Shown piece after piece: positions 38,291 to 50,375 of a DNA stretch of 64,000 bases. The notes beneath the pieces were generated by a model that saw only the letters and a program-made list of their open reading frames with translations, did not search any database and was not told the origin of the DNA. Position numbers and translations under genes: made by a program. The stretch spans positions 620,001 to 684,000 of the forward strand of contig NC_071331.1 in the NCBI RefSeq assembly GCF_010183535.1. Direction: 5' to 3'. Source of the stretch: Caenorhabditis remanei. Taxonomy: Eukaryota > Nematoda > Chromadorea > Rhabditida > Rhabditidae. Numbering within the stretch: position 1 is the first letter of the stretch; each line of letters starts with the position of its first letter.

Positions 38291-38300
38291 ATTTTTCCAG
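38291..38300 (+). promoter_or_regulatory. Possible SL trans-splice acceptor for the cnnm gene
   Basis: ATTTTTCCAG lies 50 nt before the start codon at 38351, with no plausible donor just upstream. That is the usual outron arrangement for SL1 addition in worms. A 5' UTR intron is the alternative. Confidence 0.5.
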
Positions 38301-38350
38301 ACCCCACCCCCTACCTTCCCATCCACTTCTTCTAGAAGGTTCGCCAGTGA

Positions 38351-41300
38351 ATGTCTGCACCATGTCTGCGTCTCCTCACAAGTATACTATTCTTTATCAT
38401 CTGCCACGTGGCAAACGCTCAAAATGGGGTGAATGATGACGTCACTACAGTAGCCGCTATTCTGGATTCAGCGACGACGGGGGTGGCGGATAATTCGACG
38501 GTTCCAGTGAGTATTATTTTCTTACAAGGAAAGTCTTTGGAGGCGCGGCTTTCAAACGATCTATAAATTTGGGCATAGGTACTTTCGACTACGGAGAGCC
38601 CATTTCTACAGTCAAAACCTGCTAAATATCCTTACGAGCCGAGTTATGAGCTCCCAAACGTTTCATATGGTTAAGCTTTTTCACATGGAATTCAGAGTCG
38701 GCAAAGCATACGCAAGATGTTTTCATTTTTGCAACATGCGAGCACAGGTAAACCGCTCGGGAACGTATATAGAACCGCGCGCTGGCGATTTGGAACTCCA
38801 CGTGAGAAAGTTTAACCATATGAGAAGTTTGAGAGCTCATAACTCGGCTCGCAGAGACATTTAGCAGGGTTTGACTGCAGAAACGGACTCCACGTAGTCG
38901 AAAGTACTTATAACCAGATTTATAGATCGTTTGAAAGCTGCGTCTCTAAAGACTTCCCTTGTTAGACCTGTATATTTTTCTACCACCGAATCTGAATAAG
39001 TTTCTAGATTGATCTCAATAAAAAAAAAAGATTCTGAAACAGATTTTTTTCAGCCAGCCTCCACAAATAACAACAATACAAATCAAGGACTCAAGACCCC
39101 AACTATCTTCGGAATGCGTGTAGAGCTCCCTGCTGATGATCCATTTGGTTATGAGTGAGTGATAATCTTATTGCCAATTTCTAATCCACTAGTTTCCAGC
39201 AAACACGGTGTCTGCTCCGTCGCTCCTGAAGAGGAATTCAAAGTAGTCATTTATGGAAACCATCTCGACAAAATCCACCAAATCATCTGGACCTTTACCA
39301 ATAACTGCTCGGAGCCAGCCTATGTGATCGATGCATTGAACCATTTCAAGACACATTTCAACCACAAGGCAACATTCCACCTGACTCTGAAACTGCTGCC
39401 AGAGATGGTGCACGCTTATAAGATGTGTGTAAAGCCAAAAGTTGCTCTAGGAGCACCACCAGTTGGGGAGATTTATCCGGTGAGTTTTGTAGTATGATTT
39501 TACATTTCAATTAGATTTTTTCAGATCGATGACATTTCCACGTGGCTTACTACAGAGCGTCCACCAAAAGAATATTTCCTTCCACTTCCTCTTCAAATTG
39601 CTTGTATTGGATTCCTTCTTGTTCTCTCCGCCCTTTTCTCCGGATTGACACTCGGATTGATGTCTTTGACTCCCCAGGAATTGGAGCTTGTCATTAAGTC
39701 AGGAGCAGTAAAAGAGCAAAAATGTGCCAAAAAGATTTTACCGATTCGAAAAAAGGGAAATCTCCTCTTGTGCTCTTTATTGCTGGGAAATGTCATTGTA
39801 AACTCGGCAATTTCTATTCTGATGGGAGAGTTGACAACAGGAATCTATGCTTTGATTGGGTCTACGCTGGGAATCGTTATTTTTGGAGAGATTCTACCGC
39901 AGAGTATTTGTGTTAAGTGAGTAGTCAAAACATGCAGCTAGGACTAGGGAGAACATGTTGCGCATCTTTTGGAAAGTTTTTGAAACAGCAAAAACTGATA
40001 AAATAGGAACGTGTATTTAAAATTGCACCCCGCGCAGATTAAATACAAAATTTCTAGAGAGAATTCACAATATCATCGAAACAGTAAAACATAGTTAGGG
40101 ACCGCAATGAACGTGGGCTGAACTATTCATTTCTTTTTCCTGGGGCGTTATGGGGTTGTTATTGCAATCTTTGGCGGTCTGTCACAATGAGAGCCCAGAG
40201 CGTTAAAAAAGAAAGACAACTTTTTACTTGTATGTAATGGAGTACGTAGAATTCGATAAACACACCTTTGCTTTACCTAAATGTTTAGTTTTTTTTGAGA
40301 AAACTGAAAATAACTGAGAAACGTTGTTTGGCAGTTTTTTTATAGTTCTGGACATAATTAAAAGCATCATGAAGAAAAAATCCGTTTTCGTATTGTGGAA
40401 TTTTTTGAGAGAGACACCTGAACTATCAGCAATCACATCAAAAAAATTTTCTGTGGTACCCTGTCTATTTTCTGGCATATTATTTTTTAGACATCTCTTC
40501 AGGTAGGTCAAAATTTGTAAGCTTATTGGTTCGTAAAATGTGATTTTCGGAGTCGCAAAACGGTTAATGCAGGTCGATCGGGCATCGTTCGAATTAGATC
40601 CATATGGAAGCAAAAAATTTCGTATTGTGAAACTTTAGACATTTGATATTTTACCTCAAAATATGCTGAAAATCACTCAAAAAATTCCGTTGAGTTAAAA
40701 AACGTCACCTCAAAGATATGTCTTCCCATTATCAGCGTCACATTTGTGTTTATTTAGTTTACTGGATAACACGCTACGCTGGGTTTTTAACCAAAGAGTT
40801 TCTGATTCGAACTGTATCAAATTTTGCAAAATTTTGCAAAAATTTGACGTATTGAACGTGAAAACAGAAATTATTTCTAGCATGATCATAAAATCGACAT
40901 ATGAAGAAAAGGAAGTTAGGAGACTGAAATCTGCATGTCTTGTAGGGTCCTTGAAACATAAAAACCTTGATAAAATACTTAGAAACAGATATTTTCTACG
41001 CATACAGTCACCAAATTGAATACAATATTTCTGGGCAGCATTTACAATCCCATCGAAACCGTAATAAATATAACCCAAATTTGCATTTTTTAGAAAAGGT
41101 CTCGAAGTGGGAGCTCACACCATCTCCATTACTCAGCTCTTCATTATGCTCACTTTTCCAATTGCTTGGCCAGTATCGAAACTTTTGGATTGCTTGTTGG
41201 GAGATGAATACGTGAGTGTTACACAAATTATAGAGTTTTCACTGTTTCAGTTTTATGATATTTTTGAAACAGAAAGAACACTGAGTTGCCTTCATGACTT

Positions 41301-44300
41301 TAATTTCGTACTTCCAGCAAGCATACGACCGCAAGCGTCTTATGGAGCTCATCAAGATGTCTATCACAGACAACGGACAAGTTTCGAATGAACTGAAAAT
41401 CGCTGTGGGAGCCATGGAAATCGCTGATAAAGTTGTGAGGAATGTGATGACAAAGATAGAAGACGTGTTCATGCTTCCCGATACCACTATTCTCAACGCC
41501 AAGACAGTCATGGAGATTGTGAAGATGGGATACACTCGGATTCCAGTCTATCAATACGGAGATAAGAACAATGTGACCGATATGTTGTTCGTGAAAGATC
41601 TGGCTCTCCTGGATCCAGATGACAACTTCACAGTGAAGACAGTCTGTGGATATCACAAACATCCCGTGAAATTTGTGATGAACGACACGCCACTTCCAAA
41701 TCTATTAGAGGCATTCAAGAAGGGAGAGGGACACTTGGCGATGGTGAAGAAATTGATAGATACGGATGACGGACACGATCCGAGTTATGAGTTGGTGGGA
41801 GTCGTCACTCTGGAGGATATTGTCGAGGAGATCTTACAAGTAAGTTTGGCGAGAAAGTTGTAGGAAGAAGTTGTATGGGATATTATGAATCTGCATATAA
41901 GTTTTGTTATTTTTTCTGAAAAAAAGGTGCCAAGAAACAAAAGTAGACATCGTTATGTTCCGAGAAGAGAGGAGCCCATTGTGAGTTTACACAGCACCAG
42001 ATTTTAGTTTTTTTGGGTCTTTTTGGCATATAACGCTTTTTTTGAAACCCCAGAGCCTTGATTAAGTTAATAAGCTTTTAACTTTGAGGGCAATTGGTAT
42101 CAAGACTAACATTTATCAACGAAATTATCACAGATTGGTGGAACTGTATACATTTAAATTCTTTTAGGCCGAGATCAACGATGAGTTCGATATTGTGACT
42201 GACAACGTGAACAAGGTGAAGATAAAGAAGGATCAGAATAGAGATGCAACGAAGTACTTTGGGGATCACGAAGCTCCACAAACTATGATTTCAATGCAGG
42301 TGAGGACTAGAAAATATAGGTCAACCAATATTTCTGAGATAAGATTTGACTCAAATTATTTATGTGAAACGCTGATTCTTCTGAAATTAAATTTGCTCAT
42401 TTTCACAACTGCATACCGTAAAAACTGTATTGTACCGGAACATGTAATAGGACGACAGGGTGTTTTTATTGGTTCTGATTAGAAGCAGAGTGATTAGTAG
42501 TTCCTAGATAGACGAGTAGAACGTCTGAAAAATTGTTCCGTTTAACTTTATTGAGTTTCTGAAACCAAAATTTCTCTGGGACGCAGTTGAAAAACATAAT
42601 GGCATGTCGCTATAATACAGTTTTCATGGTGTTTGTCAGCTGGGTCAATTATTGTCGGTCCGTGTCAATGCGGGCTAGGGCGGGCCGGAACGCAATTTAC
42701 TTTATTTCATGTAATAATTTTGGTAATATGAAACCTCGTTCAATATTTAGAAAATGAAGTTTGACTGAAATGTTTTATGTGAAACACTGATTCTTCTGAA
42801 ATATCCTATTTTCAGCCATTTTTGGGCCGGAACGTAATTTGCTTCATAATGAATACTACGAGTCTAGAGAAAAATTGAACTCAAGGATTCTGTCAAAATA
42901 CCAGCAGGCTCATTATTTATTGATATATCGAGTACCAATCTAAAGTCCCATTTTGACGATATCAGCTATTTAGGCACTACAACCCGGTCCACAAGGTAAT
43001 AATAAACCATAAGGCGGTCCAGAGACATAGAGCACGCTGAGATCTACATTTTGACATATTTTTGAACATGTAGTTTCCATTCTGAAGTATGGTAAGAAGG
43101 ATAATTGGAAAAGAGCTTATCAATAATTCGAAAACAAAAGTTGACTAAAATGTCTCTTGTGAAACACTGATTCTTTTCAAATTCCCTTTTTCAGCTCCAA
43201 ATGGTTGCTCTCCAATGGCTAGTCTCCAACGAACGCGCATTCCGCCAAGAGTTCCTCGATACCAACGTCCTCGAACGTCTCATCCGAAGCAGTGCCCGTC
43301 GCGTCGACGTCTCCGCTCTCATGGCGATGGGCGACGACGCAATCAACGTTCCCCGCCTTGCAAAAGTCTACCAGAAAGATGAGCCAAGTGACAAGTACAT
43401 TCTGATCCTCGAGGGCCGTATTCAAGTAACAATCGGTGCGAGTGGAATGATGTTTGAAGCAGGTCCATGGCATCATTTCGGAGGGGAGATTATGGCAAAA
43501 ATGGTGGAGGGAGCAGCGACACTCGGAAGGAGCATGAGTATTGTAGGGACGTCGGATTTGTCGGCGAGACGGCCTGATCTGATGTTCAGACCTGATTACT
43601 CGGCTGTCGTCAAGGAGGATTGTACTTACTTGGAGATATCAGTGTCTGCTTTTATCAATGCCTACAAGGCTTCGTTGATGCAAAGGGAGAGACCGTTGTG
43701 AGTTTTTATTTCTTCAAGTTTGCAGCTTTCCCCAGGTCCATACATTTCTACACGGCGGGCGGTTCGCACTTGCGCAACACGTGGGCAAGAGAGCAGGGGG
43801 CAAGACACGCAGAGAAACGAGAGAAAACCTTTTACGGCCCAGAAAAAATTATTCCGTTTTCTAGTGTTGCAAGCCGTATTGTGGGCATTATTGTGCACAT
43901 TTTGAATATAAAAAACCTGCGTCGGTTGCCACCAATTTTTCCATTTACTACTGAAAAATACAGAAATAGCTAGTTTTCTTTTGAAAACATATTTTCTAGA
44001 AAATGGAGTATCAGTGAAACTAGATAAATAGGCACAATTATTGCCGATATTTAAATCACAAAATTGTCTAATAATACTCAAAACGAATGGATAAACTTTT
44101 CCAGAAACGACCTCTCCGACGTGTCGCACAACTCATCCGCCCATGGATCCCAAATCTCATTGGCCGAAAAAGCGGGACCAATAACTGATCCATCCGCCAT
44201 GCTTGTACCCGAAAATGTCAGAAAGCCATCGATAGTTTCTGTGGACACAACTCCGCGGATTCTGAATCTGATTGGACAGCATCCAGCACCGGTGGCCGAG

Positions 44301-44381
44301 GAGGTTAGTTGGTGGCATTATAGGTTTTGTATAGAAAAAAGTTATTTACAGGAAGAAATGTCACTGCTGGACAAAGCCTAA
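38351..44381 (+). CDS. cnnm-1: CNNM-family magnesium transporter (cyclin M / ancient conserved domain protein), ten exons
   Basis: Exons by GT-AG and frame: 38351-38506, 39054-39154, 39200-39479, 39525-39916, 41094-41211, 41318-41839, 42168-42299, 43195-43697, 44105-44303, 44352-44381 (stop TAA). All phases agree and give about 810 aa, the usual CNNM size. Residues 1-24 look like a signal peptide. An extracellular domain follows, with [15 protein letters not shown] near its start. The DUF21 membrane domain has segments near 200-224, 258-280, 285-308 and 316-340 and the family motif GEILPQS. A CBS pair (about 390-530) has [15 protein letters not shown] cNMP-binding-like domain (about 569-720) has [15 protein letters not shown] proteins export Mg2+ across basolateral membranes; in C. 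elegans CNNM-1 acts in the intestine. The symbol rests on family plus the flp-17 neighbour; another cnnm paralogue is possible. Introns 1, 4 and 5 carry 21U-RNA loci, and intron 1 a hairpin MITE. Confidence 0.95.
38520..38966. mobile_element. Long hairpin MITE in cnnm intron 1
   Basis: About 447 bp whose two halves are near-perfect inverted copies. Both arms carry TTTCAAACGATCTATAAA, the phrase CTGCTAAAT and GAGCCGAGTTATGAGCTC, and the ends pair as CTTACAAGG / CCTTGTTAG. It lies between the exon 1 donor and exon 2 and would fold back on itself in the pre-mRNA. The superfamily is unclear, and open frames inside it on either strand are by-products of the palindrome. Confidence 0.8.
38975..39042 (-). 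ncRNA. Candidate 21U-RNA locus, antisense in cnnm intron 1
   Basis: Core 39035-39042; TATT, T at 38995 (40 nt); RNA 38995-38975, just outside the hairpin MITE. Confidence 0.65.
39923..39988 (-). ncRNA. Candidate 21U-RNA locus, antisense in cnnm intron 4
   Basis: Core 39981-39988; TAGT, T at 39943 (38 nt); RNA 39943-39923, ending 7 bp from the exon 4 donor. Confidence 0.65.
41207..41272 (-). ncRNA. Candidate 21U-RNA locus, antisense in cnnm intron 5
   Basis: Core 41265-41272; TAAT, T at 41227 (38 nt); RNA 41227-41207, whose last 5 nt overlap the end of exon 5. A facing + core at 41242-41249 has no usable YRNT. Confidence 0.6.
41927..41980 (+). other. Possible in-frame 18-codon cassette exon of the cnnm gene
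   Basis: These 54 nt are open in the gene frame, end at a clean GTGAGT donor (41981) and encode a strongly basic peptide ([18 protein letters not shown]). If included, it would sit exactly between EEILQ and AEINDEFD at the end of the CBS module. The acceptor is poor: a T-rich tract followed by GAAAAAAAG instead of TTTCAG. Skipping it leaves a normal CNNM protein, so it would be an alternative exon if real. Confidence 0.35.
42300..43194 (+). other. cnnm intron 7 (895 bp)
   Basis: Largest intron after 1 and 4. The phrase GTGAAACACTGATTCTT recurs three times (about 42365, 42780, 43160), so the intron grew by internal duplication. It also carries eroded GGCC/GGTCC hairpin-family fragments (42640-42690, 42975-43070). 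Confidence 0.6.
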
Positions 44382-44695
44382 ACCAATATAGGAAGTATTA
44401 TATTTTTTTCTATTTTTTTTTGAAAATAATTTCATTATCGGTATCCTCTCCAAGTGCTCAAAACCCCCCTATTCCTCACTTTATATATTATTTTGTACCT
44501 AAATTCCCCTATTAGATCCCAGATCTCTCTCTTTTCCCCTTTTCCACTCCATGAGTTGGTCTTCCTGTGCCTTTCTTCAAACCATTGCTTGTATTCCACT
44601 GTTCCTGCATTTTCAGTTTTTCTCAAAACGTCGTTTACGCATTTTTGGTGTTTTTATTGGGTCTTATGGTTTAGTTATTCTTGTTATTCTTATGA

Positions 44696-44701
44696 AATAA
44701 A
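44696..44701 (+). terminator. Poly(A) signal of the cnnm gene
   Basis: AATAAA about 315 nt after the stop codon at 44381, the first perfect hexamer I see downstream on this strand. Confidence 0.5.
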
Positions 44702-44838
44702 TTATAATGTTTTTTCAGAATACTGCAAGAAACCAGAAACGGTTTCCACTCATATATGTTGACAGACTCAAAACTGCTCCAAATCACACAAATTAAATTA
44801 ATCGGATTCAAGTGTCACAATAAACCCTACCTTTTGAG

Positions 44839-45101
44839 CAGACTTGTCACGGGCCGGGCCAAACTCAAGAAAAATCTCGGCCCGGCCCGGCCCGGCTCGG
44901 CTCTTTTGAAACATTTTGAGTTTTTGATTTTTTTGGAAATTTTTTGAAATTTTAGGAAAAATGTGAATATGTATGATAATTTAAGCATTTTTACTCTATT
45001 TTTTCGAAAAATTTCAGATAAAATTTGGTAAAAACGGGTTTTCCATTTTTTGAAAACAGGAAAAATTTTGGCCCGGCCCGGCCCGATTTCTGACAAGTCT
45101 G
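44839..45101. mobile_element. GGCC-rich hAT-like MITE, subfamily with CAGACTTGTCA ends
   Basis: Ends CAGACTTGTCA / TGACAAGTCTG with perfect 8-bp flanks CTTTTGAG (44831-44838, 45102-45109). It sits 138 bp after the cnnm poly(A) signal. Confidence 0.92.
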
Positions 45102-45183
45102 CTTTTGAGTAATTCTATCTACAACTCCTCATCACAAAATGAGTTCTAGAAACAGTTATGTATTTGGTGTTTTCGAAAAACTT

Positions 45184-45249
45184 CTGTTTCAACGCCGTAA
45201 CTTGTAAAAAGAATATGAGGAGTATTACTGTGAATATTTATAAGAACTC
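45184..45249 (+). ncRNA. Candidate 21U-RNA locus
   Basis: Core 45184-45191; TACT, T at 45229 (38 nt); RNA 45229-45249, 83 bp past the MITE end. Confidence 0.65.
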
Positions 45250-46164
45250 ACAGAGTTCTTTATTTCTAAATGATCTCCGCGCCGCCAAAGAGACGAATCT
45301 CAACGACGGAACTAATTAAAGTCCAAACAAATGGTATGAGAGAGAGGAGCTTGATAAGAACTGACCTGTTTTCACGAGATCTTTTTTCTTCCTATCCACT
45401 TCATTCGTTTCCATTTTGAACACAATCCTTCTGCATTGCCCTCTGGTCCGTCTGGTCGTTGGTTGGGTGGAGAGTTTTATTTCCGATTTGGGTTGTACAA
45501 CAACTTCAACTGAATAATTGTTAGCTTTATTTTGAAAAACAACACATATGAAAGACGGAACACCCCGTTTCAAGGAAATCATAAAAACTCGAACTAAAGT
45601 TTTTTTTGTTGATAAATACTCATAATTCAAAGTTTCTCATTTACTTCTGTTGTAAACATTTTCCAATTTAACGCGGACCGCTTGTATTTTTTTGTAAGTG
45701 TTGCTGATGGTTGGTTTTCTAGTGTTCGTTATGTAAAATGTTGTTCAATGTTTTTCAAATTTGGAAAAATCGAAAGAAATAAGCTTTCTTCAAATTTCAA
45801 ACACTTGTGGTGTTTCTGAAACACTGAAAATTAAATATAGAAAGTAGGGATAACCTAACGTTTTTTTTCAAAATACCAATAACATCAAATTTCGGATCTT
45901 GACATTTTTTGACAGACCACAGAAACACTAACCATGTCTTGTGAGTTTGATGAACTCGTTGTGTTCATTTATGGAAAAATTTCTTTTTCAGACATCAATT
46001 AACTAGAATTTTTGAAACCATTCTATAATAATTTCTTCAACTGACCCAGATAGTTTCTTTTTCATTGAAAAGACAACGTTTAAAGGATTAATGAGAGAAT
46101 TCAATAAACAACAATTTTCTAAAAGAGAAAACTCTCAAACCAATATTGCAGATATCTTTTCCCA

Positions 46165-46232
46165 CTGTTTCAAAAATTTGAGAATTATTTTGAATGGAAT
46201 TCCTATTCTAATCGATTTCCATTTGGTGATTT
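46165..46232 (+). ncRNA. Candidate 21U-RNA locus
   Basis: Core 46165-46172; TAAT, T at 46212 (40 nt); RNA 46212-46232. Confidence 0.65.
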
Positions 46233-46284
46233 GGTTGATAGTTCGAGGATCTTCATTTACCAAAAGTTAGTCCACTATTATTTT

Positions 46285-46413
46285 CACGACACGCGTCTTA
46301 CCACCTCGCTCTACCGAATGAGAAATTTCTCATTTCCTCTGAATCTCTCAATTTCTCACGCAATTTTCTTTGGTTACGGTAGAGGGCGGCTGTAAGAAGC
46401 GAGTCGTGCTAAT
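46285..46413. mobile_element. Small MITE, copy 3
   Basis: CTCGCTCTACCGA at the left and TACGGTAGAGGGCGG at the right, with the same CTCTCAATTTC core as the other two copies. Confidence 0.6.
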
Positions 46414-48689
46414 AATTATGAATCAAAAAATTGGACTTTTTTGACGTTAAAAGAATTTAAAAAATTTGATTAAAAAATCGGCATCCTCCTGACTGACCGG
46501 AAATTTTCGAAAATAAGGTTTAGCCGAAATTGACAAATTTGAGTTTATATATATTTTTGATTATACGTACAAACAGGAATCGACACTCGTAGACGATTTA
46601 ACAACTCTTAGCTTCTATCATATTTGAAACAGCCGTCTTGTGTATATTTGTGAGTTTTTTTTCTTGTTTCATCGTTATGATTAATAAGATTATTCATATA
46701 AACCCAATTTTCTTACAAAGTAGCAGAACTATGACAGTAGTGGCGTGTCCTGAACGTTTGATTTCTCTGAAAAGCATATAGTTTTATTACAATTGGAAAT
46801 CGACAAGGCCTTTTAAACTTGGGATAGAACTTCAGAAATCATGTTTTATTATCACCAGATGTAATACACCTCTGAGAATCAAATAATTACAATTCCGCAA
46901 AATTGACAGTTTTAAAAGTATCATAAAATATACTTGGAAAACTACAATTCGATATTTTCTGTTAATAATTCGATTGACGTTTTCAATTCAAGTGGGATAG
47001 AACTGATTCGAGTGACTCAATAATGCTGGAAATGTTTCTTCTTTTGATTTCTCACAAAGTTATTTTCAGTCAATTTAATCAACATCACAGCTGACCAGTA
47101 AGATGTCAACATGGTCCATTACAAAATCTTCACAAAGAAACAGCAATTATAAGTTTTCTGTTATAATTCCTCTTTTTACTTTTCAAAACTTGTAATCAGA
47201 ATTCGAAATTCCCTTTTCATTCAAATTTTTGCACATTCCTTATTCTCTTTTCTTTTGTAAACATTTTTCAATTTTACGCTGTGCACACCAGTGTTCCCTA
47301 TTCAGGTTTTTTGGAAAGTTGTTTTCTGATTACTTTTTGAAAAACTTCAGAATTTATGGATTTTCTCCTTTTTTGAAATTTTTATTCTTAAGAAAATTAC
47401 CGTTTCTAAAGTTTGTAATCAGAAATAACAAATTTAACAAATCGATGTCCTGCGGGCACAAGTAAAAACTCTATTCCATATATCCAGGTGTAAAAGAGGA
47501 AGTAAAATGTAGTCAAGTATTGTGTCCACAAATTTGTAACTTTATATTTCTGATGGCGTCGTAGGTCACTTTGTGTCAAGCCCTATTACTACTACAACTC
47601 ATTTTTTTGACTTGGTTTGATGTTTGTATAGCTTGAAAGCTGGGTTTTCCAATAAAATTTAGAAATAATTTATTTTAATAAAACACCGAAACCATTCTCT
47701 ACGATAGTTGTGTTGAAAACCTTCCATTCATGTTAATATCAGAAACAGAATTTCACGTATTCTTTTCTAGAAAAACAATTATTTCAATGTTTTTAGATAT
47801 ATCCCCGAATTTAAATCTTTTCACTGCTTCGTTCGGAATTAAGTTTCACAAATAATACCTTTCCAGAAAAATACCTTTTTCCTCTCCCAATTTCCCTCTC
47901 CAATACTCCAAAATATAAGAAAATGCGGGAGCAAATTCGACGCATCCGATTCCAATTTCCCTTCCGAAAACGCTCCGAGTAAGAGGAAAAAGATTGGGAA
48001 ATAAATCAGGTGACTTCTATTTTTTACGGAAAAAAGAGAAGAACGCTTGATGGATGGATGACCCTTTAAGTTTGGTGGCATTCTCAAAATTTCCTGGCGG
48101 AAACGGGAAGAAGTTTTTTTCTGGAATCGAAGAGGAAATTGAATACGTTTTTCGTCTGAAATATGGGGCAAAGCAGGAGAGAAGTTCAGCAAGAATCTTC
48201 TTCCTATCAGAGTTGTGTGCAGTTTTGAAGCAATTTATGTATTATTTGTATGTTTTTTAAGGAAAACCTAATTAAATTACCTAAAAGTAACAAATTATCT
48301 TTTGAAACCTGTTATTGATATTCCATTTAGTTTTCTGTTTCGTAATTTTGATTAAAAGTGAGAAATATCAGCTCAGTGATAGAGTCTTAGAGAAGGAACG
48401 GATTGTTTCATAGAAATACAAAAACGTTTGTGCTGCTAGTAAAGGAGTACAGTTAGAGTAGTTAATTGATTTAGTTTTATATTAAAAAAAATGTAAACAG
48501 CAGTCTGAAAAATCAAGCATCTTTAAGAAATTTTTGGTAAAAACAACTGGGACGAAATATAAAACTGTTGCTTGTTTCATCTTTGAAACCTCTCACTTAT
48601 GGTTTATTCCAACTTTTTTCTTGTTTCATCATTACAATTAAGAGAAATATGACAACAGTTGACAGTGGGAAAGCTTTTTTCATATGTGC

Positions 48690-48832
48690 CTACGCCCGGC
48701 TCTTTCGTAATCTTTCAAAATTTCTTCTTATTCAAAAAAATTCAAAAAATCTGAAAATTTTGAATTTTGAATTTTGGCGCCGACGTCCGGGCCTGAATTT
48801 TTCTGACAAGGCCCGGCCCAGGCCTTGACGAT
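48690..48832. mobile_element. Relic of the GGCC-rich MITE family
   Basis: CGCCCGGC and GGCCCGGCCC runs flank an AT-rich centre; the ends are too eroded to place. Confidence 0.4.
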
Positions 48833-49722
48833 TGTGGGTTTTTCGGATATAAAAAAGGCAATAGATATTGCCTGATTTGTTTTCCAATATCCTTAATTGA
48901 CAACCTTTGAAGCACGATGTATAATTGGTCTTGACGTTTCCTAACTCTTTTACAGCTTTTGGTTTGAATTTATTTGAAATAGTTTGCTGAAGCCATCAAA
49001 AAATTCGCATCTACACTTTTTAAATATTATTATTGAAACTGAATTCGAATTCAACAAGTACTTTATTTTCCTTTTCCAAAACTACTTTGATTACAAATCA
49101 GGATTCAAAACAGTTTTTTAATTCAAGTTTTTGCATCTTTTTGTAAACATTTTCCAATTTCACGGTTGGCGTACCACTGTTCTCTGTTCTGATTGCTTTC
49201 TTAAAAATTTTCGTTTTCGGTTTCAGAAAAAAATATGTTTCTTTTTCCTTTCTTGAGTTTCTGATCTCTTTAAATGTTAGTTGTTCGTAGGTTAGGATAT
49301 CTGAAATAATGAATAACGGAATAGGCACTCCTTGCGTAATGTCTGATCTTCAAACTATCACTCCTGAAAGTTACTTATAAGATAAAACCCTTAAAAGAAC
49401 GAAAGGAAGTATGTAGCCAAGTATTGTGCCTACAAATTTTGTAACTTTATACTTTTGATGGCGTCGTAGGTCACTTTGTGTCAAGCCCTATTACTACTAC
49501 AACTTTTTTTTTTGACTTGGTTTGATGTTTGTATAGCTTGAAAAATGGGTTTCCTATCAAAATTTAGAATTTAGTTATTTGAAATTCCGGAAGATGGATT
49601 ATATTGAAAATGCGTTTTTTTCAAATATTCATCGTAAATGGTGTTTTCAATATCTTTGCTGAAAACCTTCTTTCTTATTGATATCGGAAACAGAACTCAA
49701 CATTTTCTTTTCTTGGATAAAT

Positions 49723-49790
49723 ACTGTTTCATAGTTTTCAGATGAATCCCCCCATTTCATAACTTTCACTGGATTCCTGATATTATCATA
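49723..49790 (+). ncRNA. Candidate 21U-RNA locus in a duplicated segment
   Basis: Core 49723-49730; CACT, T at 49770 (40 nt); RNA 49770-49790. The matching place in the 47.8-kb copy has ATTATTTCA. Confidence 0.65.
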
Positions 49791-50075
49791 GTCACCGTAC
49801 ATTTTCATTCGAATATATCCCAGTTCATAAATAATACCTTACCAGAAAAATACCTTTTTCCTCTTCCAATTTCCCCTTCCAATACTCCAAAATACAAGAA
49901 AATACGGGAGCAAATTCGACGCATCCGATTCCAATTTCCCTTCCGAAAACACTCCGAGTAAGGGGAAAAAGATTGGGAAATAAATCAGGTGACTCCTATT
50001 TTTTACGGGAAAAAGAGAAGAACGCTTGATGGATGGATGACCCTTTAAGTTCGGGCTCCTCCATCAGAATTTTCT

Positions 50076-50142
50076 GGCGGAAATGGGGAATCGGGAATGA
50101 AGTTTTCGTGGAGGAAATTGAGTAGGTCTTTTTCTGAAACAG
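50076..50142 (-). ncRNA. Candidate 21U-RNA locus
   Basis: Core 50135-50142; CATT, T at 50096 (39 nt); RNA 50096-50076, just past island B. Confidence 0.65.
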
Positions 50143-50375
50143 ACAAAACGAAAAGTGAAGAGAAATTCAGCCAAATCTTATTTTTGACTAAATTTTCACT
50201 GTTTCTAAAGCTAGAAGAAAGCTATGATCTGGATTTTGATATGATAGGCTAGCAAAATTAAAAAGTGGACGGTGATGCCATAAACCTTTCTTAAACAGAC
50301 AAAACGAAAACGAAAAGTGGAGAGAAATTCAGCCAGAATTTTGTTTGTGACTAAATTTTCACTGTTTCTAAACTT
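50130..50375 (+). repeat. Tandem duplication of about 85 bp
   Basis: 50130-50215 and 50285-50375 share CAGACAAAACGAAAA, GAGAAATTCAGCCA and GACTAAATTTTCACTG. The piRNA core survives only in the first (second: TTAAACAG). Confidence 0.7.

Larger units (their letters stand above)
47240..50052 (+). repeat. Segmental duplication, two copies about 1.95 kb apart, with two conserved islands
   Basis: 47240-48073 and 49100-50052 are collinear. Most of the sequence is well diverged, but island A (47511-47638 / 49411-49542) and island B (47851-48073 / 49829-50052) are about 95% identical, with roughly a dozen differences over the 223 bp of island B. A weaker third start lies near 45640-45700. No shared open frame explains the islands: a short ATG frame in B is broken (ATA) in the second copy. 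Confidence 0.75.

Noticed and set aside
38622..38864. Matching 72-codon frames on both strands
   Set aside because: Produced by the intronic hairpin element in cnnm intron 1.
43620..44129. Frames on both strands around cnnm exon 8 and intron 8
   Set aside because: Shadows of the cnnm exons; the spliced CNNM reading is far stronger.
47935..47998. Short ATG frame in island B with IRRIRFQFPFRKRSE
   Set aside because: The start codon is ATA in the second copy, and the island is conserved well beyond the frame.
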